A stretch of 64,000 bases of DNA, taken from Actinotalea caeni (GTDB lineage: Bacteria; Actinomycetota; Actinomycetes; Actinomycetales; Beutenbergiaceae). Shown piece by piece: positions 7,957 through 17,309 of this stretch. Location of the stretch: positions 49,691-113,690 of the forward strand of contig NZ_WNXX01000013.1 of NCBI RefSeq assembly GCF_009733795.1, read 5' to 3'. Numbering within the stretch: the stretch's first letter is position 1; the number at the start of each line of letters is the position of its first letter. The position numbers and the translations under genes are program-made. The notes beneath the pieces were generated by a model. That model was not told the origin of the DNA. It worked only from the letters and a program-made list of their open reading frames with translations, and did no database searches.

Positions 7957-8753
7957 CCGATCACCTGGGCGAGGCGCCGCTCGTCGTCCGACCCGGGCTC
8001 GGCGGTGTAGACCATGACCCGCAGGTCGTCGTGCACGACCGTGAGCAGGTCGCAGTCGAGGTGCAGCAGGCCGACATCGGGGTGGTCGATGCGCTTGCGT
8101 GCCGACACGTGCGGGCGGGCCGGGTCGGCGTCCCACAGCCGCGCGAACGGCTCGCTGCCCTGCCGCAGCTCGGCGACCAGCGCCCGGAGCCGGGCGTCGC
8201 CCGGGTAGCGGCGGACGGCGTCGTGCAGGTCCGCGACGAGCTCGGCCTCGAGCGCGCCCCGCTCGTCGTCGGTGTAGCGCGCCCGCGAGCCCGACCCGAG
8301 GAACGTGCGCCAGACGGCGTTGCGGTCCTTGCCGTGGTACTCCCCCATGAGCGCCACGTAGGGCGCGTTGGCGTCGAGCAGCGTCCAGGCGGCGTCGAAG
8401 ACGGCGACCGGGACGGCGGCGAACCGCTGGAGCAGCCGGCGCATGCTGGGCGGGATGCGGGTGGGCACCTCGTCGCGGCCGGGCGGCGCCAGCCCGGCGA
8501 GCGTGAAGAGGAGCCGGCGCTCGTCGTCGGACAGCCGCAGCGCGTGCGCGAGCGCGCCGAGCACCTGGCCGGAGGGGTGGGTGGCGCGGCCCTGCTCCAG
8601 CCGGACCACGTAGTCGACCGAGACGCCCGCGAGCGCGGCCAGCTCCTCGCGACGCAGACCGCTCGTGCGCCGTCGGCCGGCGGTGACCACGCCCACCTCG
8701 TCGGGGTGCAGCCGTTCCCGCCAGCGTCGCAGCGCTCCGCCCAGCTCGGTCAT
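7953..8753 (-). CDS. HTH-XRE/MmyB-like transcriptional regulator
   Basis: This 266-residue protein begins with a Cro/C1-type helix-turn-helix: SGLRREELAALAGVSVDYVVRLEQGR (about residues 31-56, quoted here as the contiguous motif SGLRREELAALAGVS followed by DYVVRLEQG). The C-terminal 170 residues (PPSMRRLLQRF, DANAPYVALMGEY, RVMVYTAEPGSDDERRL) match the MmyB-like ligand-binding domain of actinobacterial regulators, which often control a divergently placed oxidoreductase. Here the divergent neighbour is an SDR gene 85 bases away, its likely target. The gene is coupled to the NUDIX gene downstream. Confidence 0.9.
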   Translation of the reverse strand: MTELGGALRRWRERLHPDEVGVVTAGRRRTSGLRREELAALAGVSVDYVVRLEQGRATHPSGQVLGALAHALRLSDDERRLLFTLAGLAPPGRDEVPTRIPPSMRRLLQRFAAVPVAVFDAAWTLLDANAPYVALMGEYHGKDRNAVWRTFLGSGSRARYTDDERGALEAELVADLHDAVRRYPGDARLRALVAELRQGSEPFARLWDADPARPHVSARKRIDHPDVGLLHLDCDLLTVVHDDLRVMVYTAEPGSDDERRLAQVIG

Positions 8754-8766
8754 GGTGGGTCCCAGT

Positions 8767-8805
8767 GTGCCTGGTACCCGCGATCACAGGACAGAGCGTG
8801 CCTGG
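8767..8805. promoter_or_regulatory. Candidate operator pair between regulator and SDR gene
   Basis: GTGCCTGG occurs twice in the same orientation, at 8767-8774 and 8798-8805, 31 bases or about three helical turns apart. They lie in the 85-base divergent promoter region, where the MmyB-like regulator would be expected to bind. This is an inference from position and spacing only. Confidence 0.35.
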
Positions 8806-8838
8806 AGCGCCGGGCGAGCGGTTCCTACCGTGACGAGC

Positions 8839-9546
8839 ATGACCACCACTCTGATCACAGGAGCGACCAAGGGCATCGGGCTCGCCACCGCACGCAGGCT
8901 GGCGGAGCTCGGCCACACCGTGCTGCTGGGGGCGCGAGACCTCGAGCGCGGCCGCCGCGCCGCCGAGGAGATCGGTGCGCGCGCGGTACAGCTGGACGTC
9001 ACCGACGAGGCCTCGGTGCGCGCGGCGGCGGACGTCGTCGCCGGGCTCGGCGGTCTCGACGTGCTCGTCAACAACGCCGGCATCGAGCCGCGCCGCGAGG
9101 ACAACAGCGTGCCGCCTGCCGGCGAGACCACCGGCGAGGACCTGCTGCGGGTGCTCGACACCAACACGATCGGCCCGGTGCGCGTGCTGCACGCGTTCCT
9201 GCCGCTGCTGCAGCGCTCGTCCGCGCCGGTCGTCGTCAACGTGAGCAGCGGGCTGGCCTCGCTGACCACGATGTCGACCCCCGGCTCGCTCGCGTCCGCC
9301 TACCCCGGCATCGCCTACCCGGCCTCGAAGGCCGCGGTGAACATGCTGACCGTGCAGTACGCCAAGGCGTTCCCGCAGATGCGCATCAACGCCGTCGAGC
9401 CGGGCTTCACGCGCACCGACCTCAACGGCAACACCGGCACCCAGACCGTCGAGGAGGCCGCCGAGGTCGTCGCCCGCCTGGCGACGATCGGCCCCGACGG
9501 CCCCACCGGCACCTTCCAGTCGAAGGACGGTCCCCTCCCCTGGTGA
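8839..9546 (+). CDS. Short-chain dehydrogenase/reductase (SDR)
   Basis: This 235-residue classical SDR has the cofactor motif TGATKGIG at residues 6-13, NNAG near 78-81, the catalytic Ser in NVSSG and the catalytic Tyr-Lys in YPASK (about 159-163). An aspartate following the Rossmann strand (LGARDLER) and LDVTD suggest an extended cofactor site but do not decide between NAD and NADP. The ATG at 8839 is seven bases after TACCGT, giving a probable leaderless mRNA; the frame is open upstream, but that part lies across the divergent promoter. The substrate is unknown. The gene is probably controlled by the adjacent divergent HTH regulator. Confidence 0.9.
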   Translation: MTTTLITGATKGIGLATARRLAELGHTVLLGARDLERGRRAAEEIGARAVQLDVTDEASVRAAADVVAGLGGLDVLVNNAGIEPRREDNSVPPAGETTGEDLLRVLDTNTIGPVRVLHAFLPLLQRSSAPVVVNVSSGLASLTTMSTPGSLASAYPGIAYPASKAAVNMLTVQYAKAFPQMRINAVEPGFTRTDLNGNTGTQTVEEAAEVVARLATIGPDGPTGTFQSKDGPLPW

Positions 9547-9551
9547 CCGTC

Positions 9552-9658
9552 TCAACCCACTTCTGCCCCCGGAGCAGGTTTCAACCGACTCTGGCCCGGC
9601 TGAGCTCGGGTAGGGCAGTAGTGGGTTGAAACCGCGCATGGGGGCAGAAGCGGGTTGA
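9552..9658. repeat. Nested inverted repeat of 29-bp units
   Basis: Two outer arms, 9552-9570 and 9640-9658, match as inverted repeats at 18 of 19 bases (TCAACCCACTTCTGCCCCC). Two inner arms, 9578-9597 and 9613-9632, match at 16 of 20 and begin GTTTCAACC. Units on each side are spaced 29 bases apart. The core TTTCAACCCACTTCTGCC resembles the single hairpin at 23.41 kb and the 28-bp units at 43.8-44.3 kb. It lies between the SDR gene and hutU and would form a large stem-loop in RNA. Confidence 0.8.
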
Positions 9659-9727
9659 CAGCGGCGGGGCGGGGCCGCCGCCCCGACCGCCTGACGGGCG
9701 CCGGGGGCCGTGGCTAGGTTGACGGGC

Positions 9728-11383
9728 ATGGAAGGTGCACGGCCCGTCCGCGCCCCTCGGGGCACCACCCTGACCGCCCGCAGCTGGAGCACAGAGGCGC
9801 CGCTGCGGATGCTGATGAACAACCTCGACCCCGAGGTCGCCGAGCGCCCGGACGACCTCGTCGTCTACGGCGGCACCGGGCGGGCGGCGCGGGACTGGGC
9901 GAGCTTCGACGCCATGGTCCGCACGCTCACCACGCTGGCCGACGACGAGACGATGCTCGTGCAGTCCGGTCGCCCGGTCGCGGTGCTCCGCACCCACGAG
10001 TGGGCGCCGCGGGTGCTGATCGCCAACTCCAACCTCGTGGGCGACTGGGCCACCTGGCCGGAGTTCCGCCGTCTGGAGCACCTCGGGCTCACGATGTACG
10101 GGCAGATGACCGCCGGGTCCTGGATCTACATCGGCACGCAGGGCATCCTGCAGGGCACCTACGAGACGTTCGCCGCCGTCGCCGCCAAGCGGTTCGGCGG
10201 CACCCTCGCCGGCACGCTCACGCTCACCGGCGGCTGCGGCGGCATGGGCGGTGCGCAGCCGCTCGCGGTGACGCTCAACGAGGGCGTGTGCCTCGTCGTC
10301 GACGTCGACCCGGCGCGGCTGCGTCGCCGCGTCGAGCACCGCTACCTCGACGTCGTCGCCGACGACCTGGACGACGCCGTCGAGCGCTGCACCACCGCGC
10401 GGCGGGAGCGGCGGCCGCTGAGCGTCGGGCTGGTCGGCAACGCCGCCGAGGTCTTCCCCGAGCTGCTGCGGCGCGGCGTCGAGATCGACGTCGTCACCGA
10501 CCAGACCTCGGCGCACGACCCGCTCTCCTATCTGCCCGAGGGCGTCGCGCTCGAGGAGTGGCACGACTACGCCGAGCGCAAGCCCGAGGAGTTCACCGAC
10601 CGGGCGCGGGAGTCGATGGCGCACCACGTCGAGGCGATGGTCGGGTTCCTCGACGCCGGCGCCGAGGTGTTCGACTACGGCAACTCGATCCGCGACGAGG
10701 CCCGCCTCGGCGGCTACCCGCGGGCGTTCGACTTCCCTGGCTTCGTGCCCGCCTACATCCGCCCGCTGTTCTGCGAGGGCAAGGGCCCGTTCCGGTGGGC
10801 GGCGCTCTCGGGCGACCCGGCCGACATCGCCGTCACCGACCGCGCCGTGCTCGACCTCTTCCCCGACGACGACCACCTGCGCCGCTGGATCACGGCCGCG
10901 CAGGAGCGGGTCGCCTACCAGGGGCTGCCCGCCCGGATCTGCTGGCTCGGCTACGGCGAGCGCGACAAGGCCGGGCTGCGCTTCAACGAGCTCGTCGCTG
11001 CCGGCGAGATCAGCGCACCGGTCGTCATCGGCCGCGACCACCTCGACGCCGGCTCGGTCGCCTCCCCGTACCGGGAGACCGAGGACATGCTCGACGGCTC
11101 CGACGCCATCGCGGACTGGCCGCTGCTGAACGCGCTCACCGCCGCGTCGTCGGGCGCCACCTGGGTCTCGATCCACCACGGCGGCGGCGTCGGCATCGGC
11201 CGCTCGATCCACGCCGGCCAGGTCAGCCTCGCCGACGGCACCGACCTCGCGGCCGCCAAGCTCGAGCGGGTGCTCACCAACGACCCGGGCATGGGCGTCG
11301 TGCGGCACGTCGACGCCGGCTACGAGCGCGCCGAGCAGGTCGCCGCCGAGCGCGGTGTCCGCGTCCCCATGCGGGAGGGCTGA
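9728..11383 (+). CDS. hutU: Urocanate hydratase (imidazolonepropionate hydrolase pathway step 2)
   Basis: This 551-residue enzyme adds water to urocanate to form imidazolonepropionate, using tightly bound NAD as an electrophile. The family stretches [14 protein letters not shown] (about 129-142), the glycine-rich NAD loop [13 protein letters not shown] (about 171-183), [13 protein letters not shown] and the late [11 protein letters not shown] are all present, and length is typical. The ATG at 9728 follows TAGGTT by seven bases; a GTG at 9710 would add six residues. It heads a four-gene operon (hutU, M20 amidohydrolase, hutF, hutI) with one- to four-base junctions. Confidence 0.96.
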   Translation: MEGARPVRAPRGTTLTARSWSTEAPLRMLMNNLDPEVAERPDDLVVYGGTGRAARDWASFDAMVRTLTTLADDETMLVQSGRPVAVLRTHEWAPRVLIANSNLVGDWATWPEFRRLEHLGLTMYGQMTAGSWIYIGTQGILQGTYETFAAVAAKRFGGTLAGTLTLTGGCGGMGGAQPLAVTLNEGVCLVVDVDPARLRRRVEHRYLDVVADDLDDAVERCTTARRERRPLSVGLVGNAAEVFPELLRRGVEIDVVTDQTSAHDPLSYLPEGVALEEWHDYAERKPEEFTDRARESMAHHVEAMVGFLDAGAEVFDYGNSIRDEARLGGYPRAFDFPGFVPAYIRPLFCEGKGPFRWAALSGDPADIAVTDRAVLDLFPDDDHLRRWITAAQERVAYQGLPARICWLGYGERDKAGLRFNELVAAGEISAPVVIGRDHLDAGSVASPYRETEDMLDGSDAIADWPLLNALTAASSGATWVSIHHGGGVGIGRSIHAGQVSLADGTDLAAAKLERVLTNDPGMGVVRHVDAGYERAEQVAAERGVRVPMREG

Positions 11384-11384
11384 G

Positions 11385-12602
11385 GTGCCCGACGACGGCC
11401 GCGCGGTCGCCGAGGCGGCGTTCCGGGCCGACTGGGACGCGTTGGCAGGGATCGGACGCGACCCGCGCTCGGGCGGCTACCGGCGGTTCGCATGGACCCG
11501 CGAGGACGCGACGCTGCGCGCGTGGTTCACGGCCCGCGCGGGAGCGCTCGGCATGGAGGTCGTGACCGACCGGGTCGGCAACCTGTGGGCGTGGTCGGGC
11601 GACCCGGACGCCGCGGTCGCCGACGGCGCCGCCCCGCTCGTGCTCGGCTCGCACCTGGACTCGGTGCCCGACGGCGGCGCGTACGACGGCCCGCTCGGGG
11701 TCGTCTCGGCGTTCGCGGCGCTGGAGCTGCTGCGCGCGAGAGGCCGCGCGCCGGCCCGCCCGGTCGGGATCGCGTGCTTCGCCGACGAGGAGGGCGCCCG
11801 GTTCGGGGTCGCGTGCGCCGGGTCGCGGCTGCTCACCGGGGTGCTCGACCCCGACCGCGGTCGCGCGCTCACCGACGCCCAGGGCACCAGCGTCGCCGAG
11901 GCGATGGCCGCGGCCGGGGTCGACCCTGCGCACGTCGGCCGCGACGAGGAGACGCTGCGACGGGTCGGCACGTTCGTCGAGCTGCACGTCGAGCAGGGCC
12001 GCGCGCTGATCGACGACGACGCCGCGGTCGGGGTCGCGAGCGCGATCTGGCCGCACGGCCGCTGGCGGCTCGACCTCGCGGGCCGCGCCGACCACGCCGG
12101 CACCACCCGGCTCGCCGACCGCGACGACCCGATGCTGCCGCTCGCGACCGCGGTCGCCACCGCGCGCGCCGCCGCCGAGCGGCACGGCAGCCTCGCCACC
12201 ATCGGCAAGGTCGACGTGCGCCCGAACGGCGTCAACGCGATCCCCTCGCGCGTCACCGCCTGGCTGGACGCCCGCGGCGCCGACCCCGACGCGGTGCGCC
12301 GCGTCGTCGCGGAAGTGAGCGACGCCGTCGGCGTCCCGGCGGCCGAGGAGTCCTGGACGCCGTCGACCGACTTCGACGTGCCGCTGCGGGACCGGCTCGC
12401 GGCGCTGCTCGGCGACGTCCCGGTGCTGCCGACCGGCGCCGGCCACGACGCCGGCATCCTCGCCGCCGCGGGCGTGCGCAGCGCGATGCTGTTCGTCCGC
12501 AACCCGACCGGCGTCAGCCACAGCCCCGAGGAGCACGCCGAGGACGCCGACTGCGTCGCGGGCATCGCCGCGCTCGCCGCGGTGGTCGAGGAGCTGGCGT
12601 GA
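11385..12602 (+). CDS. M20 family amidohydrolase (AllC/HyuC-like), hut operon member
   Basis: This 405-residue metallohydrolase is of the allantoate amidohydrolase/N-carbamoyl-amino-acid hydrolase group of peptidase family M20. Metal-ligand motifs are [19 protein letters not shown] (about 86-104, His and Asp), [11 protein letters not shown] (Glu-Glu, about 126-136), ELHVEQG (His), DHAGTTR and GHDAGIL. The GTG start is one base beyond the hutU stop and the end overlaps hutF by four bases, so it is an integral member of the hut operon. HutF yields N-formylglutamate, which needs a deformylase; no hutG is present, so I infer that this enzyme may do that step. Allantoate hydrolysis is the alternative reading from family name alone. 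Confidence 0.85.
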   Translation: MPDDGRAVAEAAFRADWDALAGIGRDPRSGGYRRFAWTREDATLRAWFTARAGALGMEVVTDRVGNLWAWSGDPDAAVADGAAPLVLGSHLDSVPDGGAYDGPLGVVSAFAALELLRARGRAPARPVGIACFADEEGARFGVACAGSRLLTGVLDPDRGRALTDAQGTSVAEAMAAAGVDPAHVGRDEETLRRVGTFVELHVEQGRALIDDDAAVGVASAIWPHGRWRLDLAGRADHAGTTRLADRDDPMLPLATAVATARAAAERHGSLATIGKVDVRPNGVNAIPSRVTAWLDARGADPDAVRRVVAEVSDAVGVPAAEESWTPSTDFDVPLRDRLAALLGDVPVLPTGAGHDAGILAAAGVRSAMLFVRNPTGVSHSPEEHAEDADCVAGIAALAAVVEELA

Positions 12603-13924
12603 CCTTCTGGTGCGAGCACGCGCAGCTGCCCGACGGCGTGGCGGCTCGGGTGCGGCTGGTCGTCGAGGGTGGGGCGATCGCCGCCGTCGAGCGCGACGCC
12701 GACGCGGAGCCCGGCGACGAGCGGCTCGCCGGCCTCGTCCTGCCCGGGCTCGCGAACGCCCACTCGCACGTGTTCCACCGGGCGCTGCGCGGCCGCACCC
12801 ACGACGACGGCGGCACGTTCTGGACCTGGCGGGAACGGATGTACGCGGTCGCGGCACGGCTCGACCCCGACCGCTACCTCGCCCTCGCGCGCGCCGCCTA
12901 CGCCGAGATGGCGCTCGCCGGGACCACCTCCGTCGGCGAGCTCCACTACCTGCACCACCGCCCCGACGGGGCTCCCTACGACGACCCGCACGCCATGGCC
13001 GCCGCGCTCGTCCAGGCAGCAGCCGACGCCGGCGTCCGCCTCACGCTGCTCGACACCTGCTACCTCGCCGGCGGCCTGGACGCCACCGGGTCAATGCCGC
13101 TCGCGCCGGAGCAGCGGCGGTTCTCCGACGGCGACGCCGAGCGCTGGGCCGCCCGGCACGAGGGCGTGCGGACGCTCGCGGGCGAGCGGGTCGTCGTCGG
13201 GGCCGCGATCCACTCGGTGCGCGCGGTGCCCGCCGCGGCGCTCGGCACCGTGGTCGCCGCGGCGGCCGGCGCGCCGCTGCACGTGCACCTGTCGGAGCAG
13301 CCGGCCGAGAACGACGCCTGCCGCGCCGCCTACGGCATCACCCCGACCCGGCTGCTCGCCGACCACGGCGTGCTCGGCCCGCGCACGACGGCGGTGCACG
13401 CGATCCACCTGACCCCGGCCGACATCGGGCTGCTCGGGAGCAGCGGCACCGCCGTCTGCGCGTGCCCGACCACCGAGGCCGACCTCGCCGACGGGATCGG
13501 GCCGTTCCCCGCGCTGACGGCGGCCGGCAGCCCGCTCTGCCTGGGCACCGACCAGCACGTGACCAGCGACGTCCTGGTCGAGGCGCAGCGGCTCGACGCC
13601 CACGAGCGGCTGCGCACCGGCGAGCGCGCCGGCCTCGGCCCGGCGGCGCTGCTGCGCGCCGCGACCGAGCACGGCCGCCGCGCCCTCGGCCAGCCCGGGG
13701 GTCGGCTGGAGCCGGGCGCACCCGCCGACCTCGTCGCGCTCGACCTCGCCACGCCGCGCACCGCGGGCACCGACCCGGCCCAGACGGTGCAGGTCGCGAC
13801 CGGCGCGGACGTGCGCACGGTCGTCGTCGCGGGCGAGACGATCGTCCGCGACGGCGTGCACCGGCTCGGCGACGTGGGCGCCCTGCTGGCCGACGCCGTC
13901 GCACCACTCTGGGAGGACACGTGA
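12599..13924 (+). CDS. hutF: Formimidoylglutamate deiminase
   Basis: This 441-residue amidohydrolase-superfamily enzyme converts N-formimidoyl-L-glutamate to N-formyl-L-glutamate and ammonia. It shows [14 protein letters not shown] (metal His-x-His, about 58-71), [18 protein letters not shown] (metal His, about 225-232), the characteristic [14 protein letters not shown] and a late [10 protein letters not shown] carrying the metal Asp. The GTG at 12599 overlaps the upstream stop by four bases and the hutI start overlaps its own stop by four bases. Its presence means that the pathway proceeds by the five-step route through N-formylglutamate and not by direct formamide release by HutG. Confidence 0.94.
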   Translation: MTFWCEHAQLPDGVAARVRLVVEGGAIAAVERDADAEPGDERLAGLVLPGLANAHSHVFHRALRGRTHDDGGTFWTWRERMYAVAARLDPDRYLALARAAYAEMALAGTTSVGELHYLHHRPDGAPYDDPHAMAAALVQAAADAGVRLTLLDTCYLAGGLDATGSMPLAPEQRRFSDGDAERWAARHEGVRTLAGERVVVGAAIHSVRAVPAAALGTVVAAAAGAPLHVHLSEQPAENDACRAAYGITPTRLLADHGVLGPRTTAVHAIHLTPADIGLLGSSGTAVCACPTTEADLADGIGPFPALTAAGSPLCLGTDQHVTSDVLVEAQRLDAHERLRTGERAGLGPAALLRAATEHGRRALGQPGGRLEPGAPADLVALDLATPRTAGTDPAQTVQVATGADVRTVVVAGETIVRDGVHRLGDVGALLADAVAPLWEDT

Positions 13925-15078
13925 GCACCGTCGTCACCGGCATCGGCGAGCTCGTCACGCACGACGAGCGCTTCACCAGCGACCTCGGGGTCGTCACCGA
14001 CGCCGCCGTGGTGGTCGAGGACGGCCGGGTGGCCTGGACCGGACCCGCCCGGCACGCGCCCGCGGCCGACCGCGTGATCGACCTCGCCGGCCGCGCGGTC
14101 ATCCCCGGTTTCGTCGACTCCCACACCCACCTGGTGTTCGCCGGCGACCGCGCCGAGGAGTTCGAGGCGCGCATGGCGGGCCGGCCCTACGACGGCGGCG
14201 GCATCGCGAGCACGGTCGCCGCCACGCGCGCCGCGACCGACGACCAGCTGCGCGCGAACCTCGTCCGGCTCGTCGCGGAGATGCGGTCGCAGGGCACCAC
14301 GACGATCGAGGTGAAGAGCGGGTACGGGCTCGCCGTCGCCGACGAGGTGCGGTCGTTGCGGCTGGCCGGGGAGGTCACCGACGAGGTCACCTACCTCGGC
14401 GCACACGTCGTCCCGCCCGAGCACCGCGGCCGCGAGCGCGACTACCTCGACCTCGTCACCGGCGAGATGCTCGCCGCCTGCGCGCCGCACGCGCGGTGGG
14501 TCGACGTGTTCTGCGAGCCGGCGTCGGCCACCGCGTTCGACGGCGACGCCGCGCGCGAGGTCCTGCTCGCCGGGCAGCGGGCCGGGCTGGGCCTGCGCGT
14601 GCACGCCAACCAGCTGGGCGCAGGTCCGGGCGTGCGGCTCGCGGTCGAGCTCGGCGCCGCCAGCGCCGACCACTGCACCCACCTGTCCGACGCCGACATC
14701 GACGCCCTCGCCGCGGGCACCACGGTGGCCACCCTGCTGCCGACGATCGAGTTCTCGACCCGCTCCCCCTACCCCGACGCGCGGCGGTTGCTGGCAGCGG
14801 GCGCCGTCGTCGCGCTCGCGACCGACTGCAACCCCGGCAGCGGCTTCTCCTCCTCGATGCCGCTCGCGATCGCGCTCGCGGTCCGCGAGATGCGGATGAC
14901 GACGGCGGAGGCGCTGCGGGCGGCGACGCTGGGCGGCGCACAGGCGCTGCGACGCGACGACGTCGGGCACCTGCGGGTGGGGGCGTGCGCCGACCTCACC
15001 GTGCTCGACGCGCCCTCCTACCGCCACCTCGCCTACCGACCCGGGGTGCCGCTGGCCCGTGCGCTCGACCTGTCCTGA
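13921..15078 (+). CDS. hutI: Imidazolonepropionase
   Basis: This 385-residue amidohydrolase opens the ring of imidazolone-5-propionate to give N-formimidoyl-L-glutamate. Motifs are [16 protein letters not shown] (metal His pair, about 61-76), the conserved [21 protein letters not shown] (about 224-232), [10 protein letters not shown] and ATDCNPGSG (metal Asp, near 300). Length is normal. The GTG start overlaps the end of hutF by four bases, which makes it the last of the four coupled hut genes. Confidence 0.96.
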   Translation: MSTVVTGIGELVTHDERFTSDLGVVTDAAVVVEDGRVAWTGPARHAPAADRVIDLAGRAVIPGFVDSHTHLVFAGDRAEEFEARMAGRPYDGGGIASTVAATRAATDDQLRANLVRLVAEMRSQGTTTIEVKSGYGLAVADEVRSLRLAGEVTDEVTYLGAHVVPPEHRGRERDYLDLVTGEMLAACAPHARWVDVFCEPASATAFDGDAAREVLLAGQRAGLGLRVHANQLGAGPGVRLAVELGAASADHCTHLSDADIDALAAGTTVATLLPTIEFSTRSPYPDARRLLAAGAVVALATDCNPGSGFSSSMPLAIALAVREMRMTTAEALRAATLGGAQALRRDDVGHLRVGACADLTVLDAPSYRHLAYRPGVPLARALDLS

Positions 15079-15100
15079 GGCCCTCTGGCACCATCGCCCG

Positions 15101-15601
15101 GTGCCCGCCGACGACCCCACCCCCGTGACCGTCCGTGACTACCGGCCCGAGGACGCCGAGGCGACGCTGCAGATCTTCGTCGACGCGATCACGCGCACCG
15201 CCGCGGCCGACTACACGCCCGAGCAGGTGCAGGCGTGGGCGCGCCCCGGGCAGCGGTCCGTGCCCGCGTGGCACGAGGCGATGCAGGCCCGCGGCAGCGT
15301 CGTCGCCTGCGTGGGCACCCACGTCGCGGGGTTCTCCGACGTCAGCGACACCGGCTACGTCGACATGATGTTCACCTCGCCCCGGTTCGCCCGCCGCGGT
15401 GTCGCGTCGGCGCTGATCAGGCACGTCGAGCAGCGGGCCCGGAAGCGCGGCCTCGAGCGGCTGCACGCCGACGTGAGCGTGACCGCCCGGCCGTTCTTCG
15501 CCAAGCACGGGTTCGTCGTGCTCGCCGAGCAGCACCCGGTGACGCAGGGCGTGACGATGACGAACTACCGGATGGAGAAGCGCCTCGACGGCGCCTCCTG
15601 A
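15101..15601 (+). CDS. GNAT family N-acetyltransferase
   Basis: This 166-residue protein has a GNAT fold: an opening VRDYRPEDAEATLQIF, the strand GYVDMMFTSPRFARRGVASALIRH (the acetyl-CoA phosphate loop is RRGVAS), and the ending ARPFFAKHGFVVLAEQ. It resembles the YafP/PhnO-like group of small-molecule acetyltransferases. The GTG at 15101 follows CACCAT by six bases; a GTG at 15125 is the alternative. It begins 22 bases after hutI and could be read with it, but it is not a known histidine gene. Substrate unknown. Confidence 0.87.
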   Translation: MPADDPTPVTVRDYRPEDAEATLQIFVDAITRTAAADYTPEQVQAWARPGQRSVPAWHEAMQARGSVVACVGTHVAGFSDVSDTGYVDMMFTSPRFARRGVASALIRHVEQRARKRGLERLHADVSVTARPFFAKHGFVVLAEQHPVTQGVTMTNYRMEKRLDGAS

Positions 15602-15690
15602 CGTCCCGTGAGGTCCGGGACCCGGGCGCCGCCCGCGGCGACGCCGTCGACTCGCCCCCGCGACCGCGCGGAAGGCCGTACGGTCGGAGC

Positions 15691-16386
15691 ATGGCGAACA
15701 TCGCAGTCGTCGGAGGCCACGGCAAGGTCGCGCTGCGCCTGCTGCCGCTGCTGGTCGAGGCAGGTCACGACGTGCACGCGTGGATCCGCAACCCCGACCA
15801 CATGGCCGCGGTCGCCGAGACCGGGGCGCACCCGATGATCTCCGACGTCGAGCAGCTGGACCGGCGTCACATCACCGACGCCCTGCGCGGCCGCAAGGTG
15901 GTGGTCTGGACCGCGGGGGCCGGCGGCGGCGACCCCTCCCGCACCTACGCCGTCGACCGCGACGCGGCGATCCGCACCATGGACGCGGCATCCGCCGCGG
16001 GCGTGCACCGCTTCGTCATGGTCAGCTACTTCGGCGCCGGGCCCGAGCACGACGTGCCGCCCGACTCCTCGTTCTTCCCCTACGCGCAGGCGAAGTCGAT
16101 CGCCGACGGCCACCTCGCCGTCACCGACCTCGCGTGGACGATCCTGCGCCCGTCCAGGCTCACCGACGACGAGCCCACCGGCCGGATCAGCGTCGGCACC
16201 GACCAGGAGAAGGGCTCGGTGAGCCGCGGCGACGTCGCGGCGGTCATCGCCGCGACGATCGCCAACCCGCGCACCATCGGCAAGATCTACGAGTTCAACA
16301 ACGGCGACACCCCGATCGAGGAGGCGCTGGCCGCGGGCGGCTGGAAGCCGCCGGAGCCGGCCGCCGTCGGGCCCGTCCCGGACTGA
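15691..16386 (+). CDS. NAD(P)-binding atypical SDR protein (NmrA/SDR_a5-like)
   Basis: This 231-residue protein starts with the Rossmann motif IAVVGGHGKVALRLLPLL (glycine-rich loop at residues 8-11), has VVVWTAGAGGGDPSRTYAVDRDA and then RFVMVSYFGAG, and near 130 the YAQAKSIAD stretch that holds the Tyr-x-x-x-Lys pair of the family. Such proteins are NAD(P)H-dependent epimerases, reductases or redox sensors; the substrate is not predictable. The ATG lies six bases after TACGGT, which points to a leaderless mRNA. Its stop directly abuts the end of the convergent GAP-family gene with no spacer. Confidence 0.85.
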   Translation: MANIAVVGGHGKVALRLLPLLVEAGHDVHAWIRNPDHMAAVAETGAHPMISDVEQLDRRHITDALRGRKVVVWTAGAGGGDPSRTYAVDRDAAIRTMDAASAAGVHRFVMVSYFGAGPEHDVPPDSSFFPYAQAKSIADGHLAVTDLAWTILRPSRLTDDEPTGRISVGTDQEKGSVSRGDVAAVIAATIANPRTIGKIYEFNNGDTPIEEALAAGGWKPPEPAAVGPVPD

Positions 16387-17199
16387 TCAGCCGACCCGGT
16401 CGAGCATCTCCAGCAGCCCCGTGCGCGTCAGCGCGTCACGGGCGATGAGGAACCCGAGGATCCCGACGACCCACCCGGTCGTCGAGGCGGCCGAGCGCGT
16501 CATCCACCCCTCGAACCGGCGCAGCGGCGGCTCGAGCCAGCGATAGGCGAGCACCCGACCGGCGAGCAGCACCAGCGCCGGCAGGATCATCACGAGGCAG
16601 TAGCCGACCAGCACGACGGCACCGCCGGCCAGGTCGAGGTCCGACGCCGTGAGCAGCCCGATCGCCGTCAGGTACGGGATCATGCTGGCCGTCTCGATCG
16701 CCGCGGCGCCCAGCGCCAGCCCGACGAGCGCGGCGAGCGAGCCGGCGCCCTCGGCGGTCATCGCGCGGGCGCGCCACCGCGTGACACGCCCCGGGCGGGG
16801 CTCGGCCGCCGGCGCCCACGGCGTGACCGGCCCGCCCGCGGCACCCGCGTGCGCGACGGCGTGCTGCTCGGCGGGCGCCTGCTGCTCGGCCGGCTTCTCC
16901 TCCCGCCCGATCCGGAACGACAGCACGAACAGGCCCACCCCGAGCGCGAGCTGGAGCCAGGCGGCGGTCGGGGTCGCGAGGAAGTCGCCGAGCGCGTCGG
17001 CGAGGCGGGTCGCCCCCGCGAGCAGCGCGATCCCCAGCACGAGGTAGTACGTGGCGACCGTGCCGAGGAACAGCAGCACGCGGTGCACCCGCAGCCGCCC
17101 CGGCGCGAGCATGAGCCAGAGCGGGATGAGCAGCGTGCCGAAGCTCGTGGAGTCGACCAGCGCGAGACCGACGAGCGGGGCGAGCAGATCGGTGGGCAT
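16387..17199 (-). CDS. GAP family membrane protein (Sap-like)
   Basis: This 270-residue protein has six hydrophobic segments: about 5-25, 35-60, 72-95, then after a hydrophilic loop rich in Pro, Glu and Arg (about 100-145) a further three, with GLALGAAAIETASMIPYL as the most conserved stretch. This architecture fits the GAP/Sap (sulfolipid-1-addressing protein) family, a branch of LysE-like exporters found in mycobacteria and relatives, where one member helps move a glycolipid. I chose the ATG at 17199 (MPTDLLAPLVG) because the helix begins right after it. Substrate unknown. Confidence 0.8.
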   Translation of the reverse strand: MPTDLLAPLVGLALVDSTSFGTLLIPLWLMLAPGRLRVHRVLLFLGTVATYYLVLGIALLAGATRLADALGDFLATPTAAWLQLALGVGLFVLSFRIGREEKPAEQQAPAEQHAVAHAGAAGGPVTPWAPAAEPRPGRVTRWRARAMTAEGAGSLAALVGLALGAAAIETASMIPYLTAIGLLTASDLDLAGGAVVLVGYCLVMILPALVLLAGRVLAYRWLEPPLRRFEGWMTRSAASTTGWVVGILGFLIARDALTRTGLLEMLDRVG

Positions 17200-17309
17200 G
17201 ACCTCAGCGTCGCGCGGCCTACGCCCCGCGCGCGTCCGCCGATGGCCCGATCCCGCAGCGGGCGCCGTACATCCTTCGACCGACACCGCGCGGAGGCGGC
17301 TGTGCTGGG

